64,000 nt of DNA from Shinella fusca (GCF_014203155.1 NZ_JACHIK010000003.1:310001-374000), one strand, 5' to 3'; counted from the stretch's first letter, positions 26,477 through 36,890 are shown. A program made the numbers and translations. The notes: generated by a model not told the origin, from the letters alone.

Positions 26477-27133
26477 TCAGAGCGCCTGCGCGACCTGCGG
26501 GACGATGGGAAGGTAAGGCACCGCGAACAGGTCCTCGCGGTCGAAGCGGCTGCCGGTCTTCGTGAGCTTCAGCATGCGGCATTCCGTTTCGCCGACCATG
26601 ACGGGAGCAATCAGCATACCGCCGGAAACGAGCTGTTCGGCGAAGAAGCGCGGCAGGGCGGGAAAGGCGGCGGTGACGAGGATGCGGTCGAAGGTCCCCT
26701 CGCCCGGCATGCCGTTGCTGCCATCGGCCTGCCGCACGATAACATTGCGGATGCCGGCCTTCTCGATCGACTGCTGCGCGTTGGAAACGAGCGTGCGGTA
26801 GCGGTCGACGGTCAAAACGCGCTCCGTCATGCGCCCCATCACGGCGGCGGTGAAGCCGCTGCCGGTGCCGACCTCCAGCACGCGCTGGCCGGTCTTGAGG
26901 TTCAGCATGTTGAGGAGCCGCACGGCAAGGTCGATGCCTTCGATGAAGGAGCCGCAATCGAGCGGCAGCAGGCGGCTGGAATAGGCGTCGCCCGCGAACT
27001 GCGGCGGCACGAAGAGCGTGCGCGGCGTCTGCTCCACGGCGGTGAGGAGGTCGAGATTGTTGATGCCTTCGCCGCGAAGGCGCAACGCCAGCGCGGCAAA
27101 GCCTTCCTTCTCGATCACCCGACCCGTGCTCAA
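26477..27133 (-). CDS. pcm: Protein-L-isoaspartate O-methyltransferase
   Basis: SAM-dependent methyltransferase that starts repair of isoaspartyl residues in damaged proteins. About 218 residues with the family motif [15 protein letters not shown] (SAM-binding) and [15 protein letters not shown]. The start is taken as TTG 27133, which overlaps the surE stop (TTGA, four bases) and follows a GAGGG ribosome site; a GTG at 27118 is the alternative. No ATG exists at the right place. surE-pcm is a conserved pair linked to stationary-phase survival. Confidence 0.88.
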   Translation of the reverse strand: MSTGRVIEKEGFAALALRLRGEGINNLDLLTAVEQTPRTLFVPPQFAGDAYSSRLLPLDCGSFIEGIDLAVRLLNMLNLKTGQRVLEVGTGSGFTAAVMGRMTERVLTVDRYRTLVSNAQQSIEKAGIRNVIVRQADGSNGMPGEGTFDRILVTAAFPALPRFFAEQLVSGGMLIAPVMVGETECRMLKLTKTGSRFDREDLFAVPYLPIVPQVAQAL

Positions 27134-27900
27134 TCGCTGCCCTCGCCGGCAAGGGCGCGCTGCACGCGGTCGAGCACCGTATAGTCGGTGAGGTCGAGCT
27201 TCAGCGGCGTCACGGAGATCTTGTGGTTCTTCAGCGCATGGATATCCGTGCCGGCGCGGAAGTCGCCCTTCCGCTCGCCGAAGCGCAGCCAGTAATAGGG
27301 GAAGCCGCGGCCGTCGGTGCGCTCGTCGACCGTCAGGCCGAAATCGAGCTTGCCCTGCGCGGTCACCTCGACGCCCTTGAGGTCGGAAGGCGCGCAGTTG
27401 GGGAAATTGAGGTTGAAGAAGGTCCAGTCCGGCAGCTCGACATCCATCAACTGGCGGATGAGCTTCGGCGCGAAGGCCTCGGCCACCTCCCACGGCACGA
27501 CGCGGCCGCCGGCATGGTTGTAGGCCTGGCTCAGCGCCATGGACTTGATGCCCTGCAGCGTGCCCTCGATGGCGCCGGCAATAGTTCCCGAATAGGTGAC
27601 GTCGTCGGCCATGTTGGCACCGGCATTGACGCCGGAGAGGACGAGATCGGGCTTTTCGTCGAGCACTTCGCGCACGCCCATGATCACGCAGTCGGTCGGC
27701 GTGCCGCGCAGCGCATAGCGCTTGTCGTCGATCTTCCTGAGGCGCAGCGGCTCGGAAAGCGTCAGCGAATGGGCAAGGCCGCTCTGGTCCGTTTCCGGCG
27801 CCACGACCCAGACGTCGTCCGTCAGTTCGCGGGCGATGCGCTCGAGGGCCGCAAGGCCCTCGGCGTGGATGCCGTCGTCATTGGTGAGCAGGATGCGCAT
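27130..27900 (-). CDS. surE: 5'/3'-nucleotidase SurE
   Basis: A metal-dependent phosphatase acting on nucleoside monophosphates, important in stress and stationary phase. The 256-residue protein starts [15 protein letters not shown], with the catalytic Asp pair D8-D9, and has [10 protein letters not shown] and [19 protein letters not shown], all diagnostic. It lies 13 bp downstream of serS and overlaps pcm. Confidence 0.96.
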   Translation of the reverse strand: MRILLTNDDGIHAEGLAALERIARELTDDVWVVAPETDQSGLAHSLTLSEPLRLRKIDDKRYALRGTPTDCVIMGVREVLDEKPDLVLSGVNAGANMADDVTYSGTIAGAIEGTLQGIKSMALSQAYNHAGGRVVPWEVAEAFAPKLIRQLMDVELPDWTFFNLNFPNCAPSDLKGVEVTAQGKLDFGLTVDERTDGRGFPYYWLRFGERKGDFRAGTDIHALKNHKISVTPLKLDLTDYTVLDRVQRALAGEGSD

Positions 27901-27913
27901 ACCGTCGTCCTCC

Positions 27914-29197
27914 TCAGGCCGCTTTCTCGATCTTCTTCAGGCCGCCCATATAGGGCAGCAGCGCGTCCGGCACGGTGATCGAGCCGTCCTCGTTGAGGTA
28001 GTTCTCCATGACGGCGATCAGCGCGCGGCCGACGGCGGTGCCCGAGCCGTTCAGCGTGTGCACGAAGCGCGTCGCCTTGTCGTCCTTGCCGCGGTAGCGC
28101 GCGTTCATGCGGCGCCCCTGGAAATCGCCGCAGACCGAGCAGGAGGAGATCTCGCGATAAGTGTCCTGCCCCGGCAGCCAGACCTCGATATCATAAGTCT
28201 TGCGCGCGCCAAAACCCATGTCGCCGGTGCACAGCGTCATGACGCGGTAATGCAGGCCGAGGCGCTTCAGCACCTCTTCCGCGCAGGCCGTCATGCGCTC
28301 CAGCTCGTCGATGGAGCTGTCGGCATCGGTGATCGAGACGAGCTCGCATTTGAGGAACTGGTGCTGGCGCAGCATGCCGCGCGTGTCGCGACCGGCCGAG
28401 CCCGCTTCCGAGCGGAAGCACGGCGTCAGCGCGGTAAAGCGCAGCGGCAGCTTCTCCTGGTCGAGGATTTCCTCGCGCACGAGGTTGGTGAGCGAGACTT
28501 CCGCCGTCGGGATCAGCCAGCGGCCGTCCGTGGTGCGGAAGAGGTCTTCGGCGAATTTCGGCAATTGCCCGGTGCCGAACATGGCGTCGTCGCGCACGAG
28601 AAGCGGCGCATGGACTTCCGTATAGCCGTGGCTTTCCGTGTGCGTATCGATCATGAACTGGCCGATGGCGCGCTCAAGACGGGCAAGCTGGCCCTTGAGC
28701 ACGGTGAAGCGCGAGCCGGCGATCTTGGCGGCGGCCTCGAAATCCATCCAGCCGAGCGCTTCGCCGATCTCGTAGTGCTCCAGCGCCTTGTGGTTCCAGC
28801 CGGGCTTCGTACCCCAGGCGTGCTTGACCACGTTGCCCGTCTCGTCGCTGCCGACCGGCACGTCGTCGAGCGGGATGTTCGGGATGCGCGAAAGGGCGTC
28901 GTTGAGCTCGGCCGTGACCTGGCGCTCCTCCTCCTCGGCGGCGGGGAGCTGGTCCTTGATGGCGGAGACTTCCGCCTTCAGTTTCTCGGCAAGCTCGGCG
29001 TTCCTGGCGGCCATCGCCGCGCCGATCTCCTTGGAGGCGGCGTTGCGGCGCGACTGCATGTCCTGCGCCGTCTGGATGACGGCGCGACGCTTCTCGTCGA
29101 GGTCGATCAGCGTTCTTGCAAGGGGGCTTGCGCCGCGTTTTGCCAGTGCGGCGTCAAGGGCGTCGGCGTTTTCGCGGATCCATTTGATATCAAGCAT
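27914..29197 (-). CDS. serS: Seryl-tRNA synthetase
   Basis: Charges tRNA-Ser in the cytosol. The 427-residue class II synthetase begins [20 protein letters not shown], has the N-terminal coiled-coil arm (about 30-100, with [21 protein letters not shown]) and class II motif 2 ([18 protein letters not shown]) and motif 3 ([17 protein letters not shown]). An in-frame ATG 11 codons upstream would add unsupported residues. It is between tatC and surE on the same strand, part of a long conserved alphaproteobacterial cluster. Confidence 0.96.
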   Translation of the reverse strand: MLDIKWIRENADALDAALAKRGASPLARTLIDLDEKRRAVIQTAQDMQSRRNAASKEIGAAMAARNAELAEKLKAEVSAIKDQLPAAEEEERQVTAELNDALSRIPNIPLDDVPVGSDETGNVVKHAWGTKPGWNHKALEHYEIGEALGWMDFEAAAKIAGSRFTVLKGQLARLERAIGQFMIDTHTESHGYTEVHAPLLVRDDAMFGTGQLPKFAEDLFRTTDGRWLIPTAEVSLTNLVREEILDQEKLPLRFTALTPCFRSEAGSAGRDTRGMLRQHQFLKCELVSITDADSSIDELERMTACAEEVLKRLGLHYRVMTLCTGDMGFGARKTYDIEVWLPGQDTYREISSCSVCGDFQGRRMNARYRGKDDKATRFVHTLNGSGTAVGRALIAVMENYLNEDGSITVPDALLPYMGGLKKIEKAA

Positions 29198-29260
29198 CGT
29201 CGTTCCAGGCGTTCCGTGGATGGAGCCCATCCCGCCCGGCAGCGACCCGCCGGCAAGGCC

Positions 29261-30091
29261 TCAATCGGCCTCGCCCTGCGTTGCAACCACCTCGTTTTCC
29301 ACGTCCTGCGCGTCCGAGGGGTTCGCCCGCTGCCGTTCGATGAGTCGGGCCGTATAGATGGAAATCTCGTAGAGAAGGATGGCCGGCAGTGCAAGACCGA
29401 TCTGGGAAACCGGATCGGGCGGCGTCAGAACGGCGGCCACCACGAAGGAGATGACGATCGCGTATTTGCGTTTTTTGGCCAGCGCCTTGGCATCGATGAA
29501 GCCGGCCCGCACGAGAAGCGAGGAGATGACCGGAAGCTGGAAGACGAGGCCGAAGGCGAAGATCAGCGACATGATGAGGCTGAGATATTCGGAGACCTTC
29601 GGCAGGAGCTGGATGGAGACCTGCCCCTCGCCGCCGCCCTGCTCCATGGCCAGGAAGAACCACATGACCATGGGCGTGAAGAAGAAATAGACGAGCGCCG
29701 CGCCGATCAGGAACAGGATGGGCGAGGCGATGAGGAACGGCAGGAAGGCCGCGCGCTCGTTCTTGTAAAGGCCGGGCGCGACGAACTTGTAGATCTGCTG
29801 GGCGATGACCGGAAAGGCGATGACCAGCGCGCCGAACATGGCGACCTTGATCTGCGTGAAGAAGAATTCCTGCGGCGCCGTGTAGATGAGCTCGACATTG
29901 CGGTGCGAAAGCCCCGCCCACTCGACGGCCCACTTGAACGGCAGGACGAGCAGGTTGAAGAGCTGCTTGGCGAAATAGAAGCAGACGAGGAAGGCGACGA
30001 AGAACGCGCCCACCGCCCACAGGAGCCGCTGGCGCAGCTCGATCAGGTGCTCGATGAGCGGCTGGGGCTTGTCTTCGATATCGCCGCTCAT
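29261..30091 (-). CDS. tatC: Sec-independent protein translocase TatC
   Basis: The largest Tat component, which binds twin-arginine signal peptides. The 276-residue protein has six membrane segments and the family landmarks: an N-terminal HLIELRQRLLWAV, FFTQIKVAMFGALVIAFPVI and FGLVFQLPVI. A charged C-terminal tail (RLIERQRANPSDAQDV) faces the cytoplasm. The start ATG overlaps the tatB stop by four bases. Confidence 0.96.
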   Translation of the reverse strand: MSGDIEDKPQPLIEHLIELRQRLLWAVGAFFVAFLVCFYFAKQLFNLLVLPFKWAVEWAGLSHRNVELIYTAPQEFFFTQIKVAMFGALVIAFPVIAQQIYKFVAPGLYKNERAAFLPFLIASPILFLIGAALVYFFFTPMVMWFFLAMEQGGGEGQVSIQLLPKVSEYLSLIMSLIFAFGLVFQLPVISSLLVRAGFIDAKALAKKRKYAIVISFVVAAVLTPPDPVSQIGLALPAILLYEISIYTARLIERQRANPSDAQDVENEVVATQGEAD

Positions 30092-30693
30092 GCGTCGCCT
30101 TTCCTGGTCTTCGTCGTCGCGGCCTTGGTGGAGGCGGCCTTCCTGGCGGCCGGCTTGGCAGCGGCCTTCTTGCCCGTCTCCGCCTTCGTTGCCGCCGCCT
30201 TCGTCGCCTTGCCGGCCTTGGCGGCCGTTTCAGCGGGCTTCTTCGCCGCGGCCTTGCGGGTCGGGCCCTTCTTCAGCGGTGCGGCGGCGACCGGCTCGGT
30301 GGAGGCCGGCACCTGCGCTTCGGACGGAACGGCGGCGGGCGCCGCAGAAACGCTTTCCGGGGACGCGGATGCGGGCGTCGTCGTGGTCGAGCCCGGCTTG
30401 CGCTCCAGGTCGGCCTTGATCTCGTTGCCCATCTGGCGCAGCGGATTGACCGCGTCGCGGATCGAGTTCAGCGGATTGAGCTTCTGGGCCTCGCCGAGCG
30501 TCTTGCGCACGTCTTCGAGATCGGCCTCGCGCAGCGCCTCGTCGAACTGCTGGCGGAAATCGCTCGCCATGCCGCGCATCTTGGACACCATGCGGCCGAA
30601 GGTACGCAGCATCTGCGGCAGGTCCTTCGGACCCACCACGATGATCAATACGATGGCGATGACGAGTATTTCGGTCCAGCCGACATCAAGCAT
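30088..30693 (-). CDS. tatB: Sec-independent protein translocase TatB
   Basis: A single-pass Tat component with the membrane helix ILVIAIVLIIVVGPKDLP and the amphipathic helix MLRTFGRMVSKMRGMASDFR. At 201 residues it carries a long C-terminal tail rich in Ala, Lys, Thr and Pro, ending KAATTKTRKGDA, which is typical of rhizobial TatB but absent from E. coli. It follows tatA by 87 bp. Confidence 0.95.
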   Translation of the reverse strand: MLDVGWTEILVIAIVLIIVVGPKDLPQMLRTFGRMVSKMRGMASDFRQQFDEALREADLEDVRKTLGEAQKLNPLNSIRDAVNPLRQMGNEIKADLERKPGSTTTTPASASPESVSAAPAAVPSEAQVPASTEPVAAAPLKKGPTRKAAAKKPAETAAKAGKATKAAATKAETGKKAAAKPAARKAASTKAATTKTRKGDA

Positions 30694-30780
30694 TGGGTAT
30701 CGTCCTCATAGACCGTGAAGCGCCGCCGACGACGGCGCGTCCTTGCGCGTCACGGATGACGCGCGGCGCCGTGCTGCCGG

Positions 30781-30975
30781 TCACTTGACCTCGTCGGCCT
30801 TGTGGTCGACGGTCTTGGCCTGCTCGGCGGCAGCGTCCTCGTCGGACATGCCCTTCTTGAAATTCTTGATGCCCTTGGCGACATCGCCCATCAGTTCCGG
30901 AATCTTGCCGCGGCCGAACAGCAGCAGCACCACCACCAGAACGATCAGCCAATGCCAGATGCTGAAAGAACCCAT
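30781..30975 (-). CDS. tatA: Sec-independent protein translocase TatA
   Basis: The pore-forming Tat subunit. From ATG 30975 the product is 64 residues: the short membrane helix ([20 protein letters not shown]), the [20 protein letters not shown] hinge and amphipathic helix, and a charged tail. The longer in-frame start at 31032 would add 19 non-conserved residues and is rejected. It heads the tatABC-serS-surE-pcm run. Confidence 0.95.
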   Translation of the reverse strand: MGSFSIWHWLIVLVVVLLLFGRGKIPELMGDVAKGIKNFKKGMSDEDAAAEQAKTVDHKADEVK

Positions 30976-31111
30976 TGTCTTGACTCCCTTTCGGACTAAC
31001 CCCGATGTAAGACGTTCAGCCGTCTTTTTCAAACACTAGTATGCCGCGCTGGTTAGCCGAAAGCGTGACGTAGCGCAATCAGAAGGATGATTGTCGCGGC
31101 CGCCTCCGGCC

Positions 31112-31825
31112 CTATTCCTCGTCATGGCCGCCCGGCGCAAGAAGGCCGAGCTCCTCCAGGTCCATCTGCGTGATGGGATCCTCGTCCTCGGCAAGCTCGT
31201 CCTCGCCGAGCGGCAGCGGCACCTGGAAATTGGCCGGAATCCGGCCCGAAAGCAGGCCCGCGCCCTTCAATTCGTCCAATCCGGGCAGGTCGCGCAGCTC
31301 TTCCAGGCCGAAATGGTCGAGAAAATCGCGCGTGGTGCCGAACGTGACGGGCCGGCCCGGCGAACGCCGGCGGCCGCGAAACCGCACCCAGCCCGCCTCC
31401 ATCAGCACGTCGAGCGTGCCCTTGGAGGTCTGCACGCCGCGGATATCCTCGATCTCGGCGCGGGTCACGGGTTGGTGATAGGCGATGATCGACAGCACCT
31501 CGAGCGCGGCACGCGACAATTTGCGCACCTCGGTCTCGTCCGTGCGGATGACGAAGGACATGTCCGGCGCCGTGCGGAAAGCCCAGGAATCATCCACCTG
31601 CACGAGGTTGACCCCGCGACCGGCATAAAACCCCTTGAGCGCGCGCATGACGTGCTGCACGTCCACCCCGCGCGGCAGACGCTCGGCGATATAGGCTTCT
31701 GAGACCGGGCCGGCGGAGGCGAAGACCAGCGCCTCGGCGATGCGTCCCGCCTCGTGCAGCCGGCGCGGATCGACGACGGTGCCCTCCTCCGCCAGGACCT
31801 CGGCCCGCTCCTCCTCTTCAGTCAC
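31112..31825 (-). CDS. scpB: Segregation and condensation protein ScpB
   Basis: Kleisin-associated subunit of the bacterial SMC condensin complex. The 237-residue protein has the winged-helix pair of ScpB (ALEVLSIIAYHQPVTRAEIE, SKGTLDVLMEAGWVRFRGRR, PVTFGTTRDFLDHFGLEEL). The start is GTG 31825, overlapping the end of scpA by eight bases; no ATG is well placed. A negatively charged C-terminal tail follows. Confidence 0.93.
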   Translation of the reverse strand: MTEEEERAEVLAEEGTVVDPRRLHEAGRIAEALVFASAGPVSEAYIAERLPRGVDVQHVMRALKGFYAGRGVNLVQVDDSWAFRTAPDMSFVIRTDETEVRKLSRAALEVLSIIAYHQPVTRAEIEDIRGVQTSKGTLDVLMEAGWVRFRGRRRSPGRPVTFGTTRDFLDHFGLEELRDLPGLDELKGAGLLSGRIPANFQVPLPLGEDELAEDEDPITQMDLEELGLLAPGGHDEE

Positions 31826-32687
31826 GCGGAGCGCTCCCTTCCTCGCCGCCCTCGCCGGCCTTCGGGCCGCGGCGCAGGTAGATCGGCTGGAAAACGCCGT
31901 CCTGCCGCAGCTCCAGCCGCCCTTCGCGGACGAGTTCGAGCGTCGCCGCGAAGGCGCTGGCAATCGCCGTGGTGCGCTCCGTCGGGTCGCTGAGATAGCG
32001 CAGCATGAAATGGTCGAGCGCCGTCCAGTCGTCCTCCACGGTGCCGACGAGCAATTGCAGGAGTTCGCGCGCATCGGCGAGCGACCAGACATTGCGCTTC
32101 TCGATGGTGACCTGGGTGATGGCGTGGCGCTGGCGCAGGGAAGCGTAGGCGCTGAGAAGATCGTACAGCGAGGCCTCGAAGGCCGAGCGGCGCTCGGTGA
32201 CGATGTGTTCCGGCATGCCGCGGGCGAAGACGTCGCGGCCGAGGCGGTTGCGGTTGATGAGGCGCGTCGCGGCATCGCGCATCGCCTCCAGCCGCTTGAG
32301 GCGGAAGGCGAGGCTCGCGGCCATCTCCTCGCCGGACGGGCCGTCGTCCTTCGCCTGCTTCGGGATGAGCAGGCGCGATTTCAGGTAGGCGAGCCAGGCC
32401 GCCATGACGAGGTAGTCGGCGGCAAGCTCGATGCGGATCTTTCGCGCACGGTCGATGAAGGCGAGATATTGCTCGGCAAGCGCCAGCACGGAGATGCGGG
32501 TGAGGTCCACCTTCTGCGTGCGGGCGAGATGGAGGAGAAGGTCGAGCGGGCCTTCGAAGCCGGCAAGGTCGACGACGAGGCTCTCCTCGGAAAGGCCCCG
32601 CCCCTCGGCGCCCTCCTGCCACAGGTCCTCCATCGGCGCATCCGCGCCGCGGGCCTTCTTCTGTGGCTTGCCTTCCGTCGCCTGCAC
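31818..32687 (-). CDS. scpA: Segregation and condensation protein ScpA
   Basis: The kleisin of the SMC complex. The 289-residue protein shows the diagnostic FEGPLDLLLHLARTQKVDLT then RISVLALAEQYLAFI, and a C-terminal winged-helix region. The first 30 or so residues are a variable charged leader. It overlaps scpB and lies 21 bp downstream of nagZ. Confidence 0.93.
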   Translation of the reverse strand: MQATEGKPQKKARGADAPMEDLWQEGAEGRGLSEESLVVDLAGFEGPLDLLLHLARTQKVDLTRISVLALAEQYLAFIDRARKIRIELAADYLVMAAWLAYLKSRLLIPKQAKDDGPSGEEMAASLAFRLKRLEAMRDAATRLINRNRLGRDVFARGMPEHIVTERRSAFEASLYDLLSAYASLRQRHAITQVTIEKRNVWSLADARELLQLLVGTVEDDWTALDHFMLRYLSDPTERTTAIASAFAATLELVREGRLELRQDGVFQPIYLRRGPKAGEGGEEGSAPRD

Positions 32688-32708
32688 GTTTCTCCCTCTG
32701 CCTGCCCG

Positions 32709-33728
32709 TCAGGCCACCGCGATCATCGCGTTGAACTCCTCGCGCAGCGCATGCTCGTCCGCCCCGTCCGGCGCGCGGAAGCCCGCGCGCACCGCATTGG
32801 CGCGCCTGAGGCTCTCGCCGGCAAGCGGCGGAACGTTTTCCGTCACCGCGATCATTTCGTCCATGATGCCATGGCAATGCAACACCATGTCGAGCCCCGC
32901 GGCAACGATTCCCCGGGTTCTTTCGGCAATATCGCCCTTGAGGGCGTTCATCGACACGTCGTCGGACATCAGGAGGCCGTCAAAGCCCATATGGCCGCGG
33001 ATGATCTCGCGCACCACCGTCGGCGAGGTGGTCGCCGGATTGTCGGGGTCGATGGCGGTGTAGACGATATGGGCGGACATCGCCATCAGTTCGTCCTTCA
33101 TGCGCCGGAAGGGCACGAAGTCGCAGGCCTCCAGCTCTTCCCGGCCGGCATGGACGACCGGCAGGTCATGGTGGGAATCGACCATGGTGCGGCCGTGGCC
33201 GGGCATGTGCTTCATGACGGGCAGCAGGCCGCCGGCCTTCAGCCCCTCCGCCGCAGCCTTGCCCATCGCCGAGACGATTTCCGGCTCCTGACCGTAAGCG
33301 CGGTTGCCGATGACGTCGTGCACGCCCGGCACGGCGACGTCGAGCACCGGCAGGCAATCGACGTTGATGCCGAGGCGGAGGAGATCGAAGGCGTGCAGGC
33401 GCGACATCAGCCAGGCGGCGCGCAGGCCCTTCTCCTCATCCGCACGATAGATGGCGCCGAGCGCGGCGGCATTCGGATATTGCTGGACATAGGGCGGCTT
33501 GATGCGCTGGACGCGGCCGCCCTCCTGGTCGATCAGCACCGGGATGTCGGCGCCGCCGCCGATGCACTCGCGCATCTCGGCGGTGAGGTCGGCGACCTGC
33601 GCCGGCTCGCCGATATTGCGGCCGAAGAGGATGAAGCCCCATGGCCGCTCGCTGCGGAAGAAGGCTTTTTCGTCGGCGGTGAGGCTCAGGCCCTTGCAGC
33701 CCGAAATGAAGGATTTCGATTCGCTCAT
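32709..33728 (-). CDS. nagZ: Beta-N-acetylhexosaminidase NagZ
   Basis: A glycoside hydrolase family 3 enzyme that removes GlcNAc from anhydromuropeptides in the cytosol during cell-wall recycling. The 339-residue protein shows ILFGRNIGEPAQV, the KHMPGHGRTMVDSHHDLP loop with the catalytic His/Asp pair, and LLMSDDVSMNALKG with the nucleophile Asp. NagZ activity feeds beta-lactamase induction in other bacteria. It is downstream of the SPOR protein gene and upstream of scpA. Confidence 0.95.
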   Translation of the reverse strand: MSESKSFISGCKGLSLTADEKAFFRSERPWGFILFGRNIGEPAQVADLTAEMRECIGGGADIPVLIDQEGGRVQRIKPPYVQQYPNAAALGAIYRADEEKGLRAAWLMSRLHAFDLLRLGINVDCLPVLDVAVPGVHDVIGNRAYGQEPEIVSAMGKAAAEGLKAGGLLPVMKHMPGHGRTMVDSHHDLPVVHAGREELEACDFVPFRRMKDELMAMSAHIVYTAIDPDNPATTSPTVVREIIRGHMGFDGLLMSDDVSMNALKGDIAERTRGIVAAGLDMVLHCHGIMDEMIAVTENVPPLAGESLRRANAVRAGFRAPDGADEHALREEFNAMIAVA

Positions 33729-33827
33729 GTCCGCAATCTTAGAGGTTCGGAGGAAAAAGATGAACGCTATGCCCGGAATCGAAGAGGCGCGGACCGGCCG
33801 CGCCTCTTTCCTGTTCCAGCCCGGTTC

Positions 33828-36800
33828 TCAGCGGGTGACGAGGCAGCTTCCGCCCGCGCCCCTGTAGCGCTCGCAAAGGGCGATGGCCTCTTCGCGCGAG
33901 CCCGCGGGAATGCGGACGCGGAAGTAGGTGCCCTTGTTGGCGATCTCCGCCTTCTGGATATCGACGCCATGGCCGCCCAGCACGGAGGAGAACTTCCTGG
34001 AAAGCGCGGCATAGGACTTCTGCGCTTCGGCTTCCGAGGGAAGCGAGGCGATCTGCATCACGTAGCCGCCCGGCGCGACGGCCGCGACCTGCGTCTGCCC
34101 GGCCTGCGTTTCCGTGGCCTTCTGGCGGCCCGTTTCCGTCACGGTGCCGACGACGTTGACCGGCTGATCGATCGGCCGGGTTTCCGGAACCGGCGCGCTG
34201 TCGTCCGTCCTGGTCGTGCCGTTGGCGCCGATGGTCGTCGTCTTGACGGTGCGCACGGGCGCGGTGTCTTCCACCTTGGCTTCGGCAGCCTCGGCGAGCG
34301 CCGAGCGCGGACGGGCCTCCGCCGATGCCTGCTCGGTGCGCAGCGACGCATCGGCATCGACCGTCGTGGCGGCTTCGCCCGAGGCCTGGCCGGTCGTCGC
34401 GGTGGCCTTGGCGTCGAGGCTGGCGGTTTCCGTTTCCGGCTCGGTGACGGTATCCTCGCGGGCGACGAGCGTGCCGTCCGGCTTGACGATCATCGTCTTG
34501 ACCTTGCGCGGTGAGATGAGCGGCTTGTTGCCGGCCTCGGCATTTGCCGTCTCCGGCTCGTCGACGCCGGGAAGCAGGCGGCTGTCGTCGTCGGCAAGCC
34601 CGGTATCGGCGCTATCGTCGGGCAGCGCTTCCGGCGTCAGCGTGCGCTGCACGACGTCGACCGGCTCTTCCCGCGTGGTGACGAGCTGTTCCTGCTGGGG
34701 CCGCGTGACCTTGTCGCCGGCGACGCGGTCATAGACGGCCTTGTCCTGGTTGGGGACGGTCTTGCCGCCCTTTTCCTCGGGCACGACCTTGACCGGGTCC
34801 TTGTCGGCGAGGATGACGCGCGGTTCGCCTGAACCCTCCGCACCGCCCGTCAGCGCGGACCAGGCATAGACCGCACCGCCGCCGACGAGAAGGAGGCCGG
34901 CGACCGAGGCTGCGATCAGCATGCCGCGGCGCGGGCGTGCCTGCGCGTCGTCATAGCCGTCGCCGCCATAAAGGCCGTTCGCCTGGCCCGGATCGACCGG
35001 AATGGCCATGCGCTCCGGCTGGTTCAGCGAGCGGCGGAAATCCTCTTCCAGCGCGCGCTCGAAATCGTCGACGTCGTTGATCTGCGTGACCGGCTGGCTG
35101 GCGGCGGCAACGCCTGCCGAAGGGTCCTCGCCATGCACCGGCTTGGCGGCGGGCTCGTTGAAGAGCTGCGCCATTTCGGCGTCGATGTCGAAATCGTAGT
35201 CCTGCTGGTAGACCGGCGGCTTTTCCTTCTCGACGACGGGAAGCTGCGGCACGTCCAGTTCGGTGACGGGGGTCACGCCCTCGTCGGTCTCGGCGATCAG
35301 CGAGGGATCGAAGGGCAGCGCGCCGTCGGCATCGACGCCAGCCGGCTGCGGGGCCCTATAGGCCGCGACCGGCACGGCGACGGCCGGCTCCCGGCGGACG
35401 GGCGTCTCGACCTGGACCGGCTGGACGGGCCTTGCGATCTCGGGCGTTGCGATCTCGGCCTTCACCGGCGCGGGCTTTGCCTCTTCCTTCACCGGCTCGT
35501 CGTCCAGCGAGAAATCGGAAAGGTCGAGCTCGATGTCGGAAAGGTCGAATTCCATCGTGTCGAAATCGAGATCCGGCTCGCGAACGGCGGGCGTCGGAAG
35601 CACGAAGGGCTCGCTGCGCGTCTCGGCGACGGGCGGCTCCACCGCGCGAACCGTCTCCTCGACGGGCGCGACGACCGTCGCCGGCGCCGGCTCGCGGTGG
35701 ACGACGGGCGTCGCACGGCCGAACAGGGCCGGGATATTGGCCGGCGTATGACGCGGGGTCACCGCGGCAGCGGCCGTAACGGTCTCGGAGAACGGCGAAC
35801 GGCTTTCCGGCACGGGATAGCGCTCGACCTCGGCAAGCAGATCGTCGTGATCGTAGCTGCCGCCCTTCTCGACCGACTGGACCTGATAGTCCGGCGTGGC
35901 CTCGAAGATGGGATCGAGGGCTTCGGCCTGCCATTGCGTCTCGGCCTCGGCGACCGCATGGGCGCGCTCCTCGCGCGTCTCGAACGGCATTTCCGAAACG
36001 AATTTCGGCTCCTCGCCGGCATAGGCCGGCTCCACCGCGAAGGCGGCGGCATCCGGCTCAGGGGTCTCCGACCAGCTGCCGAATTCGGGCTCGGCACGGA
36101 CGTCCGCGACGACGGGAAGCGGCTCGGCGAAGGTCGCCTCCGCGGCGGCCTCCTCGGCAAAGCCGTCGCCGATGGACAGTTCCAGCTCGCGCTCCAGGTC
36201 GAGGCTCATGTCCTCCTCGTAGAGCGGCTCTTCCGTCACCGGCTGGAGACCGAGGAAGGCCGGCTGCGGCGCATTCTCCTCGACGTGCTCCTCGGCGCGG
36301 AAATCGGCCGCCGGCTCCTGGCGCGGCGTCTCCTCGAAGCGCGGCTCGAAACGGTCGGCGAACTGCAGGCCGGCATGGGCGACCGGCTCGGCATCGACCG
36401 CCGGCACCTCATGGACGGAGGCCTCCAGCTCGTCCGCAAGGAACAGCGACGGATCCTCCGCTTCCACCGGCTCGGAAAGCTCGGTGAAGGACGGTTCTGC
36501 GAAAGCCGGCTCGGGGTGCTGGTAGGCGCTTGCGGGGATATCGCGCGTCGGCGTCTCGTCGATGAAGGCGGCCCGGTCTTCGGCGGCCGGCAGCGGCTCC
36601 TCGAAAACGGGCTCGACATGACGCGGCATGGCCTCGGCGACGACCGGCTCGGCAACGACGCGCGCCGGCGCATCGTACTGCTCGAAGGCGCGCATCAGCT
36701 CGTCTTCGAGGGCGAGAACGGGATTTTCCTGGCGGGACGGCGCCGGGCGTGCGGCAGAAAAGGCCGCATCCGCGCCCTGAACGGGGCGCGGGTCGAAGTT

Positions 36801-36890
36801 GACGAGACGGGCAAGCTCGCTCAACGGATCATCGTCTGCCAAGAGGTCCGTGTCAGCGGTTCCGCTTCGCGCGAAGTTCTTGTCTGCCAT
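33828..36890 (-). CDS. Large SPOR-domain membrane protein
   Basis: A 1020-residue bitopic protein starting MADKNFARSG. Residues 1 to about 650 are cytoplasmic, acidic, proline- and glutamate-rich and probably disordered, with many EEP/AEP repeats. One membrane helix follows at about 658-680 (LIAASVAGLLLVGGGAVYAW), then a Thr/Val-rich periplasmic linker and a C-terminal SPOR domain (YVMQIASLPSEAEAQKSYAA through VRIPAGSREEAIALCERYRG). SPOR domains bind denuded glycans at septa, so a cell-division role is likely. It lies between argS and nagZ. Confidence 0.88.
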   Translation of the reverse strand: MADKNFARSGTADTDLLADDDPLSELARLVNFDPRPVQGADAAFSAARPAPSRQENPVLALEDELMRAFEQYDAPARVVAEPVVAEAMPRHVEPVFEEPLPAAEDRAAFIDETPTRDIPASAYQHPEPAFAEPSFTELSEPVEAEDPSLFLADELEASVHEVPAVDAEPVAHAGLQFADRFEPRFEETPRQEPAADFRAEEHVEENAPQPAFLGLQPVTEEPLYEEDMSLDLERELELSIGDGFAEEAAAEATFAEPLPVVADVRAEPEFGSWSETPEPDAAAFAVEPAYAGEEPKFVSEMPFETREERAHAVAEAETQWQAEALDPIFEATPDYQVQSVEKGGSYDHDDLLAEVERYPVPESRSPFSETVTAAAAVTPRHTPANIPALFGRATPVVHREPAPATVVAPVEETVRAVEPPVAETRSEPFVLPTPAVREPDLDFDTMEFDLSDIELDLSDFSLDDEPVKEEAKPAPVKAEIATPEIARPVQPVQVETPVRREPAVAVPVAAYRAPQPAGVDADGALPFDPSLIAETDEGVTPVTELDVPQLPVVEKEKPPVYQQDYDFDIDAEMAQLFNEPAAKPVHGEDPSAGVAAASQPVTQINDVDDFERALEEDFRRSLNQPERMAIPVDPGQANGLYGGDGYDDAQARPRRGMLIAASVAGLLLVGGGAVYAWSALTGGAEGSGEPRVILADKDPVKVVPEEKGGKTVPNQDKAVYDRVAGDKVTRPQQEQLVTTREEPVDVVQRTLTPEALPDDSADTGLADDDSRLLPGVDEPETANAEAGNKPLISPRKVKTMIVKPDGTLVAREDTVTEPETETASLDAKATATTGQASGEAATTVDADASLRTEQASAEARPRSALAEAAEAKVEDTAPVRTVKTTTIGANGTTRTDDSAPVPETRPIDQPVNVVGTVTETGRQKATETQAGQTQVAAVAPGGYVMQIASLPSEAEAQKSYAALSRKFSSVLGGHGVDIQKAEIANKGTYFRVRIPAGSREEAIALCERYRGAGGSCLVTR

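Noticed and set aside
31740-34514. 924-codon plus-strand frame over scpA, nagZ and the SPOR gene
   Set aside because: Antisense to three recognised genes with conserved motifs.
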